A DNA stretch of 64,000 bases from Anopheles merus (taxonomy: Eukaryota; Arthropoda; Insecta; Diptera; Culicidae). The notes below the pieces were generated by a model. It worked only from the letters and a program-made list of their open reading frames with translations, was not told the origin of the DNA and ran no database searches. The stretch is taken from assembly GCF_017562075.2 (NCBI RefSeq), contig NC_054082.1, positions 27,574,231-27,638,230 on the forward strand, written 5' to 3'. A program made the translations under genes and the position numbers. Numbering within the stretch: the stretch's first letter is position 1; each line of letters starts with the position of its first letter. Below are positions 13,576-25,995 of this stretch, piece after piece.

Positions 13576-14506
13576 TATTTTTTTTTATTAATAGTTTGCT
13601 CTTGCTAACCGTGGAGCTATTAACTGCATCTATAAGAGGAATAAGAAGATATAAAATAAATTTACATCCATCCATACATCTATGCTTAAGACAAATACAA
13701 CCTTTGAATAGTTCGATAGATATTCATCGCTTAGCTACACCTGTTGAACAAGTGGTGTTAAAAAGCTCTATTACCATAATCGCTGATAAGCGTGATGAGT
13801 GATTTGCTGTGCGGTTTTACCGAACGACAATATTTGCCTAACCGCTTAAGCTAATTGGTTGTCATGGATTACCGGTACTTAACGTTCGGGGTGATGGATG
13901 TCCACCGGCAATTGCATATCGGCGTACGATACGCAACGATGGATGGGAATGGGCGCGTAATAACTTCTGTGCAAGGACATCTTTTTGCGTACATGTCTTT
14001 TGATGAATGAAGTGTAATGTGAACTGGAATTTAAAGTTGATACTTTATTGTCACTGTATAGTAGTAGGAGGCCAAATGATCGCAACAAAGTTTTGCTGAC
14101 TAGGTCACGAATTTTTTAAAGTGCTTTTAAACAGTCATATGCATAACTAAGATTAGTAAACTTTATCATATTATATATCTTATGATTGTAACTTTAACTG
14201 TTTAATAACTTGCGCTGTAAACTACCGCAAAAAAATCGATAAGTAAGTTCTGAATATAAACTTCCCTAATTATTTTTTAATTACCATCATTTTATCAGAA
14301 AAATTTTTAAGTTGAACGGAAAAACAAATTGAATAACAAAAATTAAACCAAACGTTGCTCGTAGCACAAGCGTCTATACAGAAAGTGGTAACTGGAAAAC
14401 AACTTTCCTACCAGCTAACGACCTTTTCCATCACGTGCAGCAAAGCATATGTCTGTCCTATGGTTAGAAACGGTGGTAATTAAATTATTTAACCCTCCAC
14501 CCATGT
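13576..14506. other. Intergenic DNA upstream of the first receptor gene
   Basis: AT-rich, with no domain-bearing frame. The last 150 bases are the likely 5' UTR and promoter of the gustatory receptor that starts at 14,507, but I see no clear TATA box or initiator. Confidence 0.5.
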
Positions 14507-16364
14507 ATGTGTGTTCGATCGAATCCCGATAAGGAAAATCGCGCACCTGCGCTCGAATCCGTGCGAACCCTTGCGACCACAATGTGCAGATCGGTGACCA
14601 CAACCGCGATGAAGCTCGCAGCGAAAGGATACTCTCTACGCCAGCGAGTGCGCCAGAAGTTGTGTCCAAAGATTGTTGACGACGACCGGGACACCTTTCT
14701 GCGTGGTATTCGTCCGTGTAAGTTGTTTTCGTTGCTTGGTGTGGTTATGGATACAGCATATTTTGCTGCATTACCTTTCCTGTATACAGTTGTCATACTC
14801 GGGCAGATGTTTGGTATATTTCCCATCTACGGTGTTACCCGAAACGATCCGGAGAGATTTCGCCTGAAATGGTTTTCGCTGCGCGTCATTCTTAATCTAA
14901 CCGTTGTGGTGACGGCCCTACTGCAGGCATACTATGAGTATGGGCGGTTAAAGACGATCGGCATTAACGCGAAGAACGTGAGCAGTTTAATCTTCTTCAT
15001 TGATGCCTGTCTAATCAATGTGCTCTTTCTCAACCTGGCCACCAAGTGGCGCTCGGTAGCGATGAAATGGGACGAAGTAGATGACACGTTTAACAGACCT
15101 CCGTACCACATGCAGGGCTGGAGTCTCCGGAAGCGTCTGGGTGTGGTTTCCTTTACGTTGGTATTTCTAGCCGCTGGTAAGTGGATCAATAATTCAGTAT
15201 CTATTGAATAAGTGTTTGACCATTTCACCTGTACCTGCTTCAGTCGAACATATACTGTCGATTGTAAGCAATGTGCACAATCAGATGGTGGAAATCAAGT
15301 ACTGCAACTGGACGGAGCCCAACTACTTCCAGCATTATTCTTTGCGTAGGTTTGCGAACATTTATCTAAACTTCCCCTACAATAGCTTGAGTGCAGTATT
15401 CTTTACGGTAAGCGTGTACCCAGCGAACGGAAGGACGATTGTCCCGATTGAATGGATGTGTTTGTGTTTTGGTTGCTAATTTCTTCCCCCAGTACGTATC
15501 TTCCGCACTGACCATGTACTGGAACTATCAAGACATCTTCATCATCATGATCAGTATCGGGTTGGCGACACGGTTTCAGCAGATTAACAACTACCTGAAG
15601 ATACTGTCGGACGGAGTGCTCATTCCTGGGGAGGACTTTTGGATCCGAGTCCGCACCAACTACGTCGCGGTTTGCGAGCTGCTGGACGATGTCGATCGAG
15701 CAATATCGTGGACAATGTTAATCTCGTGCGCCACCAACCTGTACTACATCTGTTTGCAGATTCTGCATGTCTCAAAGTAAGATCAGCTGAACCCGCGAGG
15801 TGAAGGTGTGATGGTGTATGATGGTGTATGAATTATGTTAACAATTTTCCAGGAAACTGGCCAACACGGTCGAGGACGCTTACTATGGGTTTTCGCTGGG
15901 CTTCTTGATCGTGCGCACCGTCATTGTGTTTCTGTCGGCAGCCCACATACATGACTGTGCGAAAAAACCATTGGATATTATTATGAAAATTCCCAACGTT
16001 GGCTGGTGTGTGGAGGTAGCGCTATTCATTCTAGAATAGATAGAATAGATAAAGGAGAATTGTTTTCGAACGCTCATAAATGTTCTTTTTCTCACAGCTT
16101 GAACGATTTTCTACGCAGCTGAAAAGCGAAAAGGTTGCCCTTTCCGGAATGGGCTTTTTCAGTCTTACGCGGCAGCTGCTCTTTTCAGTAAGGAAACAAA
16201 AATAAGCAAACATTTACATTTTAATAATTACTCTTTTTTTACAGATGGCTGGAACAATTGTAACGTATGAGTTGGTTATGCTGAAATTCGACCAAGAATC
16301 AGAAAGCAAGGGCAACATACCACTTTGCACCAAGTTTAGACGATTGGAACACGTGTCTGTTTAA
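14507..16364 (+). CDS. Sugar-type gustatory receptor (Gr 1 of the cluster)
   Basis: Seven exons: 14507-14717, 14790-15176, 15244-15407, 15493-15776, 15853-16015, 16098-16187, 16245-16364; 472 codons, in frame throughout. It is a predicted seven-transmembrane gustatory receptor of the sugar clade (Gr5a/Gr64 type), which forms ligand-gated cation channels in sweet-sensing neurons. Family marks are the N-terminal RPFVILGQMFGIFPIYG block created by the first splice, the IVxxWxxxD-like block MYWNYQDIFIIM, and the C-terminal motif TYELVMLKF, a variant of TYhhhhhQF. The first intron is only 72 bases, has no stop in frame, and could be retained. The start at 14,507 is the first ATG; an internal ATG at 14,582 is the alternative. 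By recalled gene order this would be AGAP003260, one of Gr15-Gr21. Confidence 0.9.
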
Positions 16365-18275
16365 TTCATTTGATAATTTGCAACATAAAACATACTTTAT
16401 GGCACCCAGTACAATATGTTTCAGCTTAAGATGAGATCATAGCCCAGCTCTTTTATCTATTCTTCTTCACTTTTACCAACAGTGGTACTATGCGACCGGT
16501 TTGTTATTTTATTTCCGTATGTGTGTTTGTATTTGTGTGTGTATGTGTGGGTTTAATCATCAATAAGCATTCATCAACGAAGCCACGATTGCGTTATGGG
16601 ACGGCTTTTTGTATGCCTTCAATCACCGCGGATAAACATTAGTAAAAGACAACCGTATCCCAAAGGGTAAAGTCTGGGGAAAAGTTTTAAACTTAGTTCT
16701 AAGCAACCGTACCGATGGCATGTAGAGTCTTGAGCAACGAACCGGTCCGTCTAGTACGTCCGATAACTTCATCATCATTTTTTTTTTCCTTCTGACGTTC
16801 TCAATGCTGACTCAACAGCACTGCGTCAAGAGGCGGCGACCTACGTGCCCGTACCATACCGCCCGTTCGTACTTCTCTGAATGGTTAAGAAATCACTTCA
16901 AGCTTCGTTGCGGTCGTTGTGTTGGATTTCAGGGATGGCAAAGTTCAGCTAACAAGTTTTTTCGCGTAGATTCGAATTTGATTCCATCCGAAACCGATGA
17001 CATTTACACCGTTCGGATATGTGGTGGACCTTGAGGGGCTCTGTGGGCACTTGTTTGTTGGGCAGGAGGTGATTGCCTCCTGTGCAAGGGATAATTTCTG
17101 GTGGCTTGATGTTGTAACACAAAGATCGAATGAAGAAAATGGTGGGATGAAATCCTGAAGGTAAAGGAATAAAAATAAATAAAACTGCGTTTAAACTGTT
17201 AACCTTGGATTGGCAAACTTATTGTATGTGTTGGTATAAAGAAGTGATTACGAAAGCATGTATTTTGTTAAAAAGCTATTGAACCACCAATTCTATGACT
17301 GTCAATCAACAATATATTTTATCATTATCCTTACAATATATTTTAATCAATAAAAGACCTGGACTAAAGACGTTGACATACTAAGTCATAGAAATATCCG
17401 TACAATGTTTATTGCAATACTAACATTGTATATTTAAACAAGTCGTTTGATATTATAATATGCGAAATAGCGTGCAAACGGTCGCTTAAATGTACACAAA
17501 AATATGCAATCGGTAAGTTTTGCATTATTTTAAAAACAAATCAGTATTTGGTTGATAACTGATAACTTTGGGTCTGGTATTATACATATATGTGAAAAAA
17601 CGGGGTGTCCTGAACAAGTGATTTTCTATTGCTAACAAATCTCAGTCAGAGCATCAAAATTATATTTTATTATCCTAAGCACAATATTTCGAGAAGCGTA
17701 AAAAAACAATAGTTTCATGACAGTATTAGTACACAATTTTGTTACAAATATCCTTCGAACAAATCAATAGTTTAAATGGGTTTTCGTGCCTGCCGAGCAG
17801 CAAATTGCACCAGCTACCTCAATATCTGACGTTATTTTCTCTCTCGCACTGTTATATCTTTGCTTTGATCATGTGTACCCGTAGCGAGTAAACAAATCGA
17901 AAGGATTAATTTCGTGTTATGTGATTCTATTTGTTGGAGCAAAAAAAATCATAGAAAAGCGAAAAAAACACACACAAACACACGCACCAACCACGGATCC
18001 AATGTCAAGTGCTTCAAGTGGCGGTGCACTTTATGGCGTGCAGTAATATCATTAGATTATTAGGGACCTGGGTGGGTTGCTGCGTGTCTACCAAAACAAT
18101 CTGGCTCGATGTGTACAATTTGACGCTTTCGATGGCCTTGCTGCTGCTTACGCTTTGCTGAGGTGCACCGGCGGACAAGCAACTCATTGGATGGTTATCC
18201 AGTGAGCGTGATTTATCCATACCATCGCGTATATTGTGCCGGTAAGATTCCAGCAATGGCGTTCGCCGGTGCACG
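16365..18275. other. Intergenic DNA between receptor genes 1 and 2
   Basis: AT-rich with no supported gene. GC content rises after about 18.0 kb, probably the promoter and 5' UTR of the next receptor. A 14-codon upstream frame (18,002-18,046) lies there. Confidence 0.5.
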
Positions 18276-20099
18276 ATGATTGAGGTCGGTTTCGGGTTTC
18301 GTATGGTACCGGGGCCGGTGCGTTCAAGCAACGCAACCCGGCCCACCCGTTCCCGGTGGCACTGGTTGCGGAAGCGTGGCAACGTCACATTCGTTAGGCC
18401 TGCCGCGGAGATCGATGATCGGAAGGAGCGCTTCTATCTGGCCATCGCATCCGGTAAGCGTTTCTGTATTTATGTGCTTTTAGGCACAATATCCCAGTAA
18501 CTGGAGAGTTGTCTATTTTTCTCTACATCCCCGGCCCGCCATCGTTCGCTGGAAAAGTGCTGCGCTGGGCTCGGCTTTTCGGAGTGTTTCCGCTGTCGAA
18601 CATTGCGGCCACCGATCCGGACGCGTTTCGATTTCACCATTTTTCACCGTACATCGTGCTGAGCGCGCTCAGCATTGTGGGCGGTTTGTTTATTATGGCG
18701 GCGGCGCTGGTGCGGCTTAATCGCGTCGGCATCAACGCGATGAACATTGCCGAACCGATCTTTTTCGGGATGTGCACGCTGCTGCAGCTGCTGTTCGTTC
18801 GATTGGCCCAGGCGTGGCGTGGCTTTATGGTGTACTGGGCCGAACGGGAAGAGATGTTCTTTGCCCGCCCGTACGGTGCCATTAATTTGCGGCGAAAGGT
18901 GATCGGCTTAGCGGTTTGCATCCTTACGTCTGCATTGGGTAGGCATGTGGAGACGGGCGGTGGTGGCTTATCGTAGTTTCGATTTGATAATTTTGTATCG
19001 CAACTGCTTTTCAGTGGAACACGTGGTGTACGTGATCAACCAGGCGTACAACGTGTATCAGGAAAGCTTGACCTGCCAGTATAATGTAACGAATCCGCTC
19101 AAGCTGTATGGCACGCTGACATTCGGTTCGGTTTACCAATCCGTCCCGTACCATCATCTCTTGACCATGTACCTACTGGTGAGCATCTCCATCTACAAAC
19201 ACTGTTTGAGTTTACGGGAAAAAAAATCTAAATAGAAACATTTTGGCTAGCAGATAGCATAACTCTAGGCGATTTCGTTTGGTTAAATTATCTGTTAATG
19301 TCCTGAACTTTCATTCTTTCAAACATAACCACAGTACACGACAATTTCGCTTACATTCATTTGGACCTTCACCGACCTGTTCATCATGCTGGTGGCCTCC
19401 GGTATAGCGTGCCGCTTCGGCCAGCTAAACAAACGCATCAACAGCAACCTACAAAACGGCTCCGAAGCATTCTGGGGCGAAATGCGAACACACTTTGTCG
19501 GGCTGATCGAGCTGGTCGAGCGGACGAATCGAATTGTCGGCCCATTGTTGATCGCTTCCTGCGCAAACGATATGTACTTTCTCTGCCTGCAGACTCTGAA
19601 CGCGCTGGAGTAAGTAACCTTATGATAATCAATAGATATGAGCTTGAGTTTCCCTTCTCTAAAAAAAAATAATAATAATTCCCCGACAGAGATAAACCGT
19701 TTGACATCAACGATTGGTACTTTCGATACTCGTTCACCTTTCTGATATTACGCACCTCCGTGAAGCTATGGTTTGCAGCGGACGTGGACGAAAAGTCGGT
19801 GCGAACGCACAAACTGGTGCAAAAGATACGCAGTGAGCACTACAACGATGAGCTGGAAATATTGCGCATTTGCTCGAGCGGTGGTGTATCCATCTCCGGA
19901 ATGGGATTTTTTACTATTACCCGCAGAATATTTCTTACCGTAAGTGAGTGTTTGTTTGGGGTGAAGTGTCAAAGGTAATCGTTGGTTCCTTCATCCACAG
20001 ATGGCTGGATCTATCTTGACGTACGAGCTGGTGTTGATGCGATTCCATCGCTCCTCGAAAGGCGTTGGAGTAGACCTTCCCTGTGGCTATATTGATTGA
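18276..20099 (+). CDS. Sugar-type gustatory receptor (Gr 2)
   Basis: Six exons: 18276-18453, 18558-18938, 19015-19178, 19335-19609, 19690-19939, 20001-20099; 448 codons, in frame. Spliced exon 1/2 gives AIASVLRWARLFGVFPLSN, the conserved entry to the first membrane helix. Exon 4 carries the TFTDLFIMLVASGIACRF block, and the last exon MAGSILTYELVLMRF ends in a variant of the TYhhhhhQF signature with R for Q. Introns sit at the same places and phases as in receptor 1, except that the intron between the two exons preceding the last exon is missing. It is transcribed toward the minus-strand receptor 3, with only 14 bases between the two stop codons. Its likely poly(A) signal AATAAA (20,302-20,307) lies inside an intron of receptor 3. 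Recalled order: AGAP003259. Confidence 0.9.
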
Positions 20100-20113
20100 A
20101 GTGTTCGGCTCGT

Positions 20114-21787
20114 TTAGTTGGTTGTGATCTGCATCTTGGGCTGGAAGAGAAACTCCTCCGGGGAACATGCACGCACGATACCCTGGTTGGCGGTGCTCTG
20201 GGCAAAGTGTAGCATTACTAGCTCGTACGTAATAACTGCTCCAAGCATCTACAAATGAATGCGAAATAGATTTAACGTTTCGCATCGCATTTTGTTGTAT
20301 AAATAAACTCTTTACAAATCATACCGTAAGCATTGTTTTCTTGGTCAGCCGGAACAGCCCCATTGCATTGATCGCGATTGAGCTCCTCCGGATGAAGCTG
20401 TAAAATCTTTCCAGCTGCAAAAAATGCCACTGTCAGTATACAAAGGTGACGAGGAAGGCATTCATTTAGGTGCTCAGCATTGGATTAAGTATGAAATTTG
20501 CATATTTACTGTTTAGCGGCTCCTACAATGCGGTTTGATTTGGCTGGAGAAACCTACCTCACTGCACCAATTGGTCGTTGGCACACGGCGGAATAGTTTC
20601 AGCGGTTTACGGGCGACCTCATGTACGGCTGAACAGTAATGCATCGTTAGAAAAGTTCTCAAAATTATGAAAAACAGGGAAAAGTAGGTAAACACCGTCA
20701 CAATAATAAAATCATCAGTTCGACTAAAATACGTAAATAAAGAATAACATCAGGGACACTAACACAACGGTACAGAGCAACTTACTCAACGAGATGGAAC
20801 AGTTGATAGCATATCAGGTACAGGTTAGTGCCACAAGAAACGACCAGCAATGGAGAGCAGATGCTCATCACATGCTCCAGTAGCTCGCATACCATCACGT
20901 AGTCAGAATGGATTTCGCTCCAGAACTTTTCTCTAGCAACAACCTGAACTGTGGTGTAGAATTGAATCCTTGAATTGATGCGCTTAAAGTAACCTGCAAT
21001 CGAATTGCTTATCATAATAAGCAACACATCCTGCACGGTCCAGGCCATCGTTAAGGCTGTGTTTGCGTACTAAACAAAGATACGGGTGACTTGCTGTAAT
21101 TTTCATGTCGGAAAATTCATATATTTACCTCTAAAAATATAAAGGATGGAAAGTTGTACGGTACTCTTCGGAAAAAGAACCCGTAAGTGCGCAGCGCATA
21201 GTACTCCGGAAGATTGCTGTAGTTCCAGTGGCAGGTGCGTGCTTCATCCACTCTCGCGTTCACGGTTTTCCCGATCGACAGCATATGTTCCGCTACATCC
21301 AATCCAATTGCGTTGTACAATATATATTTAAATATAAATAAATTCTTCTTTCCTTTCTTATTTTCATACCAAATCCCAATACCATTAGTAGCAACGCTAT
21401 TGCACGGATTCTACGACACGATCGTGCGTTTTGTTGGCGTGCATTGTACTGCATCACCTCGAGCGACTCTATCTGTTCCCATTTCGGAACGACGGTTGGC
21501 CACCGATAGGCCACACGAAGCAGCAGCAGCATGATGATGATCACATCCAAATAGAACAGCGGTCCAATCAGGTTGTCCGCATTGACACCTATTGCATTAA
21601 GGCGATCATACTCCACGAAACACAGGAACAGTCCCACGTGTATCAGTCCTAACGAGAGCACTGTTTGAAGCGAACACCATCGAAAGTGCCAGCGAAGTGG
21701 TTTACGGGTCACGACACCGTACAGTGGAAATTGTCCAAATAGCAAAAATATGACCAGTATCGGACGGATCGTGTTGTGGAAATTCAT
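20114..21787 (-). pseudogene. Sugar-type gustatory receptor (Gr 3), 2-bp frameshift
   Basis: Exons on the minus strand: 21787-21370, 21292-21129, 21071-20786, 20723-20558, 20414-20325, 20248-20114. It is clearly the same family: IRPILVIFLLFGQFPLYGV at the start, an ALTM-W-VQD block, and TYELVMLHF at the end. Summed exon length is two more than a multiple of three. The excess is at the start of exon 3, where the minus strand reads AAACACACAG; removing one CA restores Y-A-N-T-A-L-T-M, which matches the neighbours. As written, translation stops after about 200 residues. No alternative splice site rescued the frame. It may be a real null allele, a pseudogene or a dinucleotide-run sequencing error. 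Everything downstream is intact, which argues for a very recent event or an error. Recalled order: AGAP003258. Confidence 0.8.
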
Positions 21788-22693
21788 CGCACTTTTAACC
21801 GTTCTGTTCCGGTGGTTACCGTTCTACTGCGAGGGAAATGAGATCAGCGGACAAATGACTTTGTTTGTGCTGGGTGCCTAGTACGTAAGTAATTAATTGT
21901 TCACGAATTACCTTTGGGTGAAAAATGGAAAATTCTCATAAATAGACGGAATGGGTAGATGAAACAGATTGTCGGTAGGCGCTGATGATTTATGAGCTGT
22001 AGTAGTACAGGTGGATGGGACAATGATTGTACTTCAGTAAGCTGGTCTAGAAATGACACAGACCTTGGCATTCCTTCTTTAGAACATTATGTAACGTGTT
22101 TTATGACCTAAACTGGTGTTGTTGAGTCAACAATGTGGTAAATAAATATTCTGTTTTTAATTTTACACCAAAATTAAACCACATTTAAGATGTTGACGAA
22201 AATTATACATTTGGGTGTTTTGAAACAAATAATTACTAAAATATATATTTTTTGTTTGTGGATTTTTACTGATTTTATGCATTAATACGACGAGAACAAT
22301 CCAACTTCTGTCATCACACCGAGTGATAAACGATGTATGCAGGTATCGCACTTCAAGGAAAAGATAACGAACCCCTGGTAAAGCGCCACTGGTGAAGCAT
22401 AATCAATGCTCTAATCATCGTTCAAAGCCACCAGCAAAAGCATATCACTTATCGGTCCTATCGCAGAAGCAGAAACGTATGGTGAGTGTGGGATATTCTC
22501 TTATCTCTGACCTAGCTACGGTACTGTTTTAACGTTTACCGGCCAAAATCCGAAGCTAGAATGCATTCGAACACATTCGCCAGACGCCTCACCTTGTTCA
22601 GTGTTCGACCGTCTGGACAGTTCGTCGCGTTGTAGGAGGCAGAAAGGATAGTGTTTTGCGTTCCCTTTTTAAAGATTACCACCAACTATCAGC
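21788..22693. other. Intergenic DNA between receptor 3 and the GST gene
   Basis: Both neighbours start here in opposite directions, so this 0.9 kb should hold both promoters. It is AT-rich, with a GC-richer final 200 bases near the GST. No TATA box stands out and no other gene is visible. Confidence 0.5.
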
Positions 22694-23524
22694 ATGCCCG
22701 TCCCAACACTGTACTACTTTCCGATGAGCCCACCGGCCCGTGCGGTGTTGCTGCTGATGAAGGAGCTTGAACTGCCGATGAATGTAAGTATATGCGAAAA
22801 ATGTACAGCCAAGTGTTTTGCAGGCAGTGTGCACTAATTGTGTTCGATTATGTTCGCTAGCTAAAAGAAGTGAACCCACTCGCTGGTGAAACGCGCACCG
22901 AGGAATTCATGCGCATGAACCCGGAGCACACGATCCCAACGCTGGACGACAATGGCTTCTACCTGGGCGAATCACGTGCCATTTTGTCGTACCTAATCGA
23001 TGCCTACCGTCCCGGGCACACGCTCTACCCGAACATTCCGAAGGAAAAGGCCCTCATTAATCGGGTGCTGCATCACGATTTGGGCTCTTTCTATCCCAAG
23101 TTCTTTGGCACCATCGGTGCACTGTTTTCTGGTGCAGCGACGGAAATTTCAGACGAAATGAAAACCACCACCCAGAAGGCGCTCACCGATTTGGAGCATT
23201 ATCTGACACGGAACGATTACTTTGCCGGGGAAAATCTCACCATTGCAGACCTTTCCCTGGTGCCGACGATTGCTTCCGCCGTTGTAAGTAACACTTTTAA
23301 GACCACGAGTGTTCGTGCGTATTGTTTCATCGGAAAGTTTTAAACTACTGCCGTACTTTGGTTTACAGCATTGCGGTTTGGATTTGACCAACTATCCACG
23401 ACTAAACGCGTGGTATGAGAGCTGCCGGGTGCTGAAAGGATTCGAGGATGATCAGGAAGCTGCCCGCCAGGTTGCTGAATATTTGCGCTCCAAGTTTCCC
23501 ACCGGTCTGGAGGCGTTGAATTGA
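22694..23524 (+). CDS. GSTU2: Cytosolic glutathione S-transferase, insect delta/epsilon-like
   Basis: Three exons: 22694-22783, 22861-23283, 23369-23524; 222 residues, the normal length for insect cytosolic GSTs. It would conjugate glutathione to electrophiles in the cytosol. The thioredoxin-like N-terminal domain has the catalytic Ser12 in FPMSPPARAV, the glutathione-site block NPEHTIPTLDD (residues 50-60) and ESRAI (67-71). The helical C-terminal domain has the LTIADLSLVP motif. Introns are phase 0. Poly(A) signal AATAAA lies near 23,694. It sits alone in the middle of the gustatory receptor array, far from a GST cluster. From memory An. gambiae GSTU2 (AGAP003257, unclassified class) sits exactly here; the symbol rests on that recall. 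Confidence 0.92.
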
Positions 23525-24119
23525 CGTCAGATTCCGTTGAAAAGCCGTTACCAATACTGAAAGAATGTGCAAGATAATGATTGTAAAAATTGGCTTTGCT
23601 GTGAGATAGACTGTGCGGTGATGAAAGCGAGATAAGAAGCCGAAGTTGTTAAAGATTTACTGTGTTGCATTGATGTGCTGGGTTGGTATGTATGAATAAA
23701 TGCGCGTTTGTTGTATTTGTGAGACATTTCTGAGCCGTTACATTTGATTATCGTATCGTGTGAAGGTTGAGACAAAATCCACGTAAGTAGTTGTAGTGAA
23801 GGGGAGTTTACTGTTACAGTTGAATAATAGTTTAGTGTACTTTAAATCCTCAAATTTTGCTAGTCGGTTTAGAAGGACGAACTGTGTAATTTAATTTAGT
23901 TTAGAGCTTAAATTACGGCTCGTGGATGCAGTGGTGGGTTGAGCTCGCGAAGCCTAAAATAAGTCGTTTTTCCGTTTTTCCATAAAACGAATGAACGGTA
24001 CCAAAGTTTTCGCTTGCATCATGAACTGCTCTGAAGGGGGTTAAAGTCCGCCTATGATCGATATGTCACGGACCCTAACGAGTTAGCAAATATAAATAAA
24101 TAAAAGGACAAATGCTTCT
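23525..24119. other. Non-coding gap, possible old retroposon tail
   Basis: The 3' flank of the GST gene, then a stretch ending in AAATATAAATAAATAAA at about 24,089-24,106, a tail typical of a LINE or SINE 3' end. No element body was recognised to the left of it. Confidence 0.4.
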
Positions 24120-25995
24120 CCTTCAGAGACGTTTTTCCGAGAACTTCACCCGCATTCATAGTGTTGGTTAGGAAGAGGAAAGGAGGCTGTACCATGTCTG
24201 CATTTCGACCTATATCACTCCTTAACGCAGATTACAAGCTTCTGTCGCGGTTGGTCAAACACAGACTCGATGGCATCATCGGGAAGTGGGAGATTATTTC
24301 GGCAGCGCAAAAATGTTGTAATAAACCACGCAACATTTTTCAAGCTGTTCCTTCCGTTAAGGAGAGAGTGATTGATCTGCAGAGGAAACGAAAGTGTGGT
24401 AGGCTCATTTCCTTTGACCTTTCGCATGCTTTTGATCGCGTCAACAGGAATTTCCTTTTCAAAACCATGCTCTCTTTGGGATTCCATCCGAGGTTGGTAG
24501 GCCTTTGAGAACTATTGGTGAGCGGTCCACCTTCCGCATCCTCATTAATGGTCACCTCTCTCCTTCCTTCCCGATCCAACGTTCTGTCCGACAAGGTGAC
24601 CCTCCTTCCATGCACCTTTTCATCCTTTACCTTCAACCGCTTATCACAAGACTAGAAGGCATTTGCTGCGGCCAGGATGACCTGGTCAACGCATATGCTA
24701 ACGACATGTCTGTGGTGACAACCTCTTCTGACAAAATCGAGCGTGTGCGAGAACTATTTGAGGCATTTGGAAGTGTCTCTGGTGCTCGTCTCAACGTGGA
24801 CAAAACCAACGCACTCGACGTAGGAATCGTTAGTGCTTCCACAATAGTCCACAATATCTGTCCCATGGCTACAAACTGTTCAACGGCTTCGACTGCTCGG
24901 AATTTTATTTTCGAATAACATCCGAGACGACATGGGACAGAATTGGGACGTCGTAATCCAGCACTTTAGATCTCCTGTGGCTGCATCGCATGAGAGATTC
25001 AAATCTTGTGCAGAAGGTATACCTTCTCAACACCTTCCTGCTACCGAAGCTGTGGTACGTGGCGTCAGTTTGTGGCGCCAGAGCATTGGACTTTACGAAG
25101 GTCACTAATGTTATTGGTTCCTTTCTGTGGCATGGCACTGGAGGAATTCGGATCTCATTTCATCAGCTGGCACTACCATGGAAGCGAGGTGGTCTGAATC
25201 TGCACATACCAGCAGTTACAGTTAATGTTCTCTTGACGAACAGGTATGTTGCAGAACGAGAGTGCCTAGCAATCGGTGAGCCACACATCATCAGGGCCGG
25301 TAATCCACAGGATCTCTCAAGCATTCCGACTACATATCCCTGCCTGAGAAATGTGATAAAGCAACTTGCGTACGTTCCACCAGACTACGATCAAAGGCCA
25401 TTGTCTCGGCTGTTGCGGCGTATGCTTACGAGCAGACTATCAGATGCTAAGATAGTGCGTGAGACACGACAACACAGCTGGAGAAGGATCTGGAAAAGCG
25501 TCAATTGTCCAGCCTTATCATCCCTTTAACGTTCGACACTTTTCCTGCTGGTCAACGGAAAAATTCCTACATGCGATCTCCTTTTCCGAATGGGGCGAAT
25601 TGTTACCAACTCTTGTTTGTTTTGTCCGTTCGTGGAAACCCTGGAGCATAAATTTTCATGTTTTCAGAAGAGTTTCTGCGGCTTGGGAGCTATTGCAACA
25701 GAAAATTACTGCGTTAGCTCCAGGTTGTGCTCGTTCTTTTAACTGTTTGCAATTCCCAGTACTAGCCGGAATTAGTACTGAACAGAGAATAGGTGTTTTG
25801 CGTTTGTTTGTAAACTATATCATCCACATCGTTGGTAGCAACGATGTTATGATTGATCTAGGCGTACTCAATTGTTGTCTAACGTTATAAAATATGTTAT
25901 GTTTTTTCCCTGCGTTATTCTGTTTTTGTATATAAAGTCGTTCATAAGCATTAGACTCTACTCCCAAATATATAAATAAGTTTTATAAAAAAAAA
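24120..25995 (+). mobile_element. Degenerate non-LTR retrotransposon (LINE) fragment
   Basis: A reverse-transcriptase region can be read across several frames. It has FRPISLLNADYKLLSRLV near 24,205, ISFDLSHAFDRVNR near 24,408, QRSVRQGDPPS near 24,580 (RQGD block), YAND at 24,694-24,705 where YADD is expected, and a C-terminal region to about 25,890. Frameshifts occur near 24,505 and 24,918 and again near 25,500, so it cannot encode an active enzyme; the catalytic Asp to Asn change agrees. It lacks a first ORF and endonuclease domain (5' truncated). The 3' end is an AT-rich trailer with a short A run at about 25,987-25,995. The clade is uncertain; the wording PISLLN-DYK suggests an L1/Tx1- or R1-type relative. 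Confidence 0.8.
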
